Assembly (NCBI GenBank): GCA_016872555.1
Contig: VGZO01000044.1
Coordinates: 1-33,937, forward strand
From: Planctomycetota bacterium
GTDB taxonomy: Bacteria; Planctomycetota; Planctomycetia; Pirellulales; UBA1268
Length of the DNA: 33,937 nt
Direction of reading: 5' to 3'
Part shown: positions 32,266 to 33,937 of the stretch, piece by piece
Layout: every line of letters starts with the position of its first letter
How positions within the stretch are numbered: the stretch's first letter is position 1
Translations under genes and position numbers: made by a program
The notes under the pieces: model-generated
Seen by the model: the letters and a program-made list of their open reading frames with translations, nothing else
What the model was told of the DNA's origin: nothing
The model's database searches: none

Positions 32266-33597
32266 TCATTGCCCGCGCCGGGTGTCGGCCAGGAGGATCA
32301 CCACGCGCCGGCCGTCGGTGAAATAGGGGTCGCCGGTGAGGTTTCGCCCCGGGCTCGCACGCTCGTGGCGGTCGCCGCCGCCGACGTAGCCTGCCGCCTG
32401 GACGCGGCCGGCGGCGAGCAGGTCTTCGAGGACGTAGTCGCGTGCCTCGTCGATGTCGGGGTCGATCCGGTGGGTGGTGAGGTTCCACGCCCGGAGCGTG
32501 AAGCGCACGCCGATGTCGCGGCTCACCTGCCCGACCCACACCGGCTTGCCGCCGAACGACAGCCGCGTGAGCCACAGCCGGAGGTGGAGGCGCTCGTTGA
32601 TCGTGCGGCGCGTGCGCTGCAGGGCGATGTCCTGGTCGCGGCCGAAGAGGTGCAGGGCGCTGACCGGCGAATAGCGGTAGCTCGACCCGAGCAGGAATGC
32701 CCGGGCGGTCTTCCAGCAGGTCGCCAGCGTGATCGACTCGCTCTCGTCCCACCGCGCCACGAACGCCGCCAACAGCGCCGCGAAGCTGCCGATGACGACG
32801 AGATTGACCGGGTCGCCGTGGCGCGTGGCGGCGGCATTGGTCGTCGTCGGGGGGAGCGCCTCGAGGCGCGTGGCGAGGTCGGCCAGCGCGCAGTCGACGA
32901 CGTCGGCCGGCGGCACGAAGGAGGAGAAGTCGCGGCGCAGGTAGTCGGCGTCGATCCCCGGCACGGGGACGGTGAAGTGGAAGTCGGCCGCCGGCGGCGG
33001 TGGGGCGGCGTCGGCTTCGCGGGCAAACGCCTCGCCGGGTCGGCCGAGCGACACGAGGCGCACGTGGACCGCCTTGGTGCCGGCGTCGGCGGTGGCGAAC
33101 ACGAACCCCTCGGCGCTGCCCCCCGGCTCGACCGGCACGAGGCGGAACGCGAGCTGCCGGAACAGGTCGTCGATCCGCCGGTTGGCCCGCCACGCCGAGA
33201 GGAGCTTGAGCGGCGCGAGGAGGACCAGCGGCAGGAGGAACCACCCCAGCGCCCCGAACGCCGCCAGGCGGCGGAGGAACGAGTGGTGGCAGACGCCGGC
33301 CGCTTCGGTGGCCGTGAAATACGCCGGATCGAGGCTCACCACCTGGAGGCGCAGGCCCTCAGTGGAGCGGTTTTCGACGCGCACCAACACCGGCTGGATG
33401 CCGTGCCGGTCGAGGGGCACGCCGAAGATCCGCCGCGACTCGGCGGTGGTCGGCACCGCGACGGTGACCCGCGCCAGGGCGTTTTCCTGCTTCTGCGACC
33501 GGGCGAGAAACGCGCGATACCCCGGCTCGGGGTCGTAGACGACGATGAACAGCCCGCGGAGCCGGTCGGGGATGGTGGCAAGGACACGATCGATCAT
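32266..33597 (-). CDS. LssY C-terminal domain membrane protein
   Basis: The 443-aa product has a hydrophobic segment near residues 110-130 (FGALGWFLLPLVLLAPLKLL) and a second near 270-285 (NLVVIGSFAALLAAFV). The C-terminal half carries the LssY_C pattern: SYRYSPVSALHLFGRDQDIA, LRLWLTRLSFGGKPVWVGQV and DIDEARDYVLEDLL. In the Legionella-type LssY this domain follows a PAP2-like membrane part; here it follows an unrelated N-terminal region (MIDRVLATIPDRLRGLFIVV) with no phosphatase motif visible. It is convergent with the aminotransferase gene (9 bp apart). No ribosome site stands out. Function unknown; membrane location is inferred. Confidence 0.8.
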   Translation of the reverse strand: MIDRVLATIPDRLRGLFIVVYDPEPGYRAFLARSQKQENALARVTVAVPTTAESRRIFGVPLDRHGIQPVLVRVENRSTEGLRLQVVSLDPAYFTATEAAGVCHHSFLRRLAAFGALGWFLLPLVLLAPLKLLSAWRANRRIDDLFRQLAFRLVPVEPGGSAEGFVFATADAGTKAVHVRLVSLGRPGEAFAREADAAPPPPAADFHFTVPVPGIDADYLRRDFSSFVPPADVVDCALADLATRLEALPPTTTNAAATRHGDPVNLVVIGSFAALLAAFVARWDESESITLATCWKTARAFLLGSSYRYSPVSALHLFGRDQDIALQRTRRTINERLHLRLWLTRLSFGGKPVWVGQVSRDIGVRFTLRAWNLTTHRIDPDIDEARDYVLEDLLAAGRVQAAGYVGGGDRHERASPGRNLTGDPYFTDGRRVVILLADTRRGQ

Positions 33598-33690
33598 CGG
33601 CGTCGCTCGCGGTTGCGGCAGCGGAAGTTCCTGAGGCTCTTTTCGCGGAGCCGCTCCACACCGTGGCGTGACTTTTGCCGGATGCCGGGG

Positions 33691-33915
33691 TCAGGTGAAG
33701 CGTGCCAGATTGACGTGAGGGTAGGCCAGGATTCGCCGATCCAGGGTCACCAATTGACTCCCATGCGCCCTGGCCGTGGCGACGATGATCTGATCCGCCG
33801 GATCGTTGTGAGGTCCATCCGGGATCTTTGTGGGTGGATGACAGGAGACGACATGCCGGCATTCCCATGACAGGGCCAGCCAAGCCCCCTCCGCCGTCGC
33901 CCTCGCATCGGCCCG
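33691..33915 (-). pseudogene. Decayed 3' remnant of a VapC-like PIN toxin gene
   Basis: Read leftward from 33915, the frame ends at the stop TGA at 33691 with DGPHNDPADQIIVATARAHG then SQLVTLDRRILAYPHVNLAR. The DPADxIIVATAR and LVT-DRRILAYPHV strings are characteristic of the C-terminus of VapC PIN-domain ribonucleases, and the Asp residues there are among the metal-binding set. Upstream the frame meets a TGA at 33918-33916, and no ATG, GTG or TTG occurs between that stop and the PIN motif. The sequence before the motif (WECRHVVSCHPPTKIPDG) does not read as a normal PIN core. Parts of the expected region may be in another frame, so small indels are likely. The rest would lie beyond 33937. Confidence 0.6.
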
Positions 33916-33937
33916 TCACCCCTGGCTGCGGGTCGAT

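Noticed and set aside
33359-33919. A 186-codon minus-strand frame across the start of the LssY_C gene and the PIN remnant
   Set aside because: It runs through the LssY_C N-terminus in another frame and its translation is low-complexity; the PIN motifs are in a different frame.
1-33937. CRISPR arrays, tRNA or rRNA genes, insertion sequences, prophage genes, replication origin
   Set aside because: No repeat-spacer pattern, cloverleaf, rRNA segment, transposase, integrase or phage structural gene was recognised on either strand by eye.

Overview
The window is high-GC DNA (roughly 70% by eye) that almost certainly comes from a planctomycete, most likely a Pirellulales-type bacterium. The evidence is the density of families expanded in that phylum: three DUF1501 proteins, one DUF1549/DUF1553 protein, a planctomycete-cytochrome/WD40 protein, a pre-peptidase C-terminal (PPC) domain protein, and a DUF1592-type/DUF1552 pair. 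Assignments rest on motifs read by eye; no database search was run.

Layout. (1) 1-13167 is a block of exported 'planctomycete module' genes. A minus-strand unit holds two tandem DUF1501 genes (2849 to 114) and the first codons of a further gene at the left edge. A third DUF1501 gene (3153-4505) is divergent from it, across a 303-bp region rich in inverted repeats. A second minus-strand unit (13167 to 4518) encodes the DUF1549/DUF1553 protein, the PPC protein and the WD40/cytochrome protein. (2) 13485-16333 is cysD-cysNC, which activates sulfate to APS and PAPS. (3) 16518-19536 is an accessory island: two divergent Uma2-family nucleases, two unrelated nucleotidyltransferase-fold genes, a small overlapping companion gene, and an unusual tandem hairpin. 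(4) 19630-22885 is cofactor metabolism: mogA, then a convergent minus-strand operon of a small unknown gene, an EboB-like TatD-family hydrolase, a QueD/PTPS-family gene and hemB. (5) 23049-28533 is a second exported module, a 1381-aa cytochrome/DUF1587-1595-1592-1588-1585 protein followed by its DUF1552 partner. (6) 28796-29618 is a second small-companion/nucleotidyltransferase pair with overlapping reading frames. (7) 29733-32256 is an exported amidohydrolase followed 4 bp later by a class V aminotransferase. (8) 32266-33597 is an LssY C-terminal-domain membrane protein. (9) The right edge carries a decayed 3' remnant of a VapC-like PIN toxin gene.

How the genes work together. The exported modules probably act in the periplasm or at the cell surface. 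DUF1501 and DUF1552 proteins carry twin-arginine-type signals, and their partners carry c-type cytochrome-like motifs, but their reactions are not established. The cysDNC operon is ordinary assimilation and may supply PAPS. The scattered Uma2, nucleotidyltransferase/companion and PIN genes look like a slowly decaying toxin-antitoxin or accessory layer in the gaps between housekeeping blocks. The most unusual items are the overlapping nucleotidyltransferase-companion pairs, the mutually exclusive hairpins at 18695-18771, the coiled-coil insertion that splits the WD40 protein, the oversized DUF1592-type protein, and the isolated EboB-like gene beside queD and hemB.
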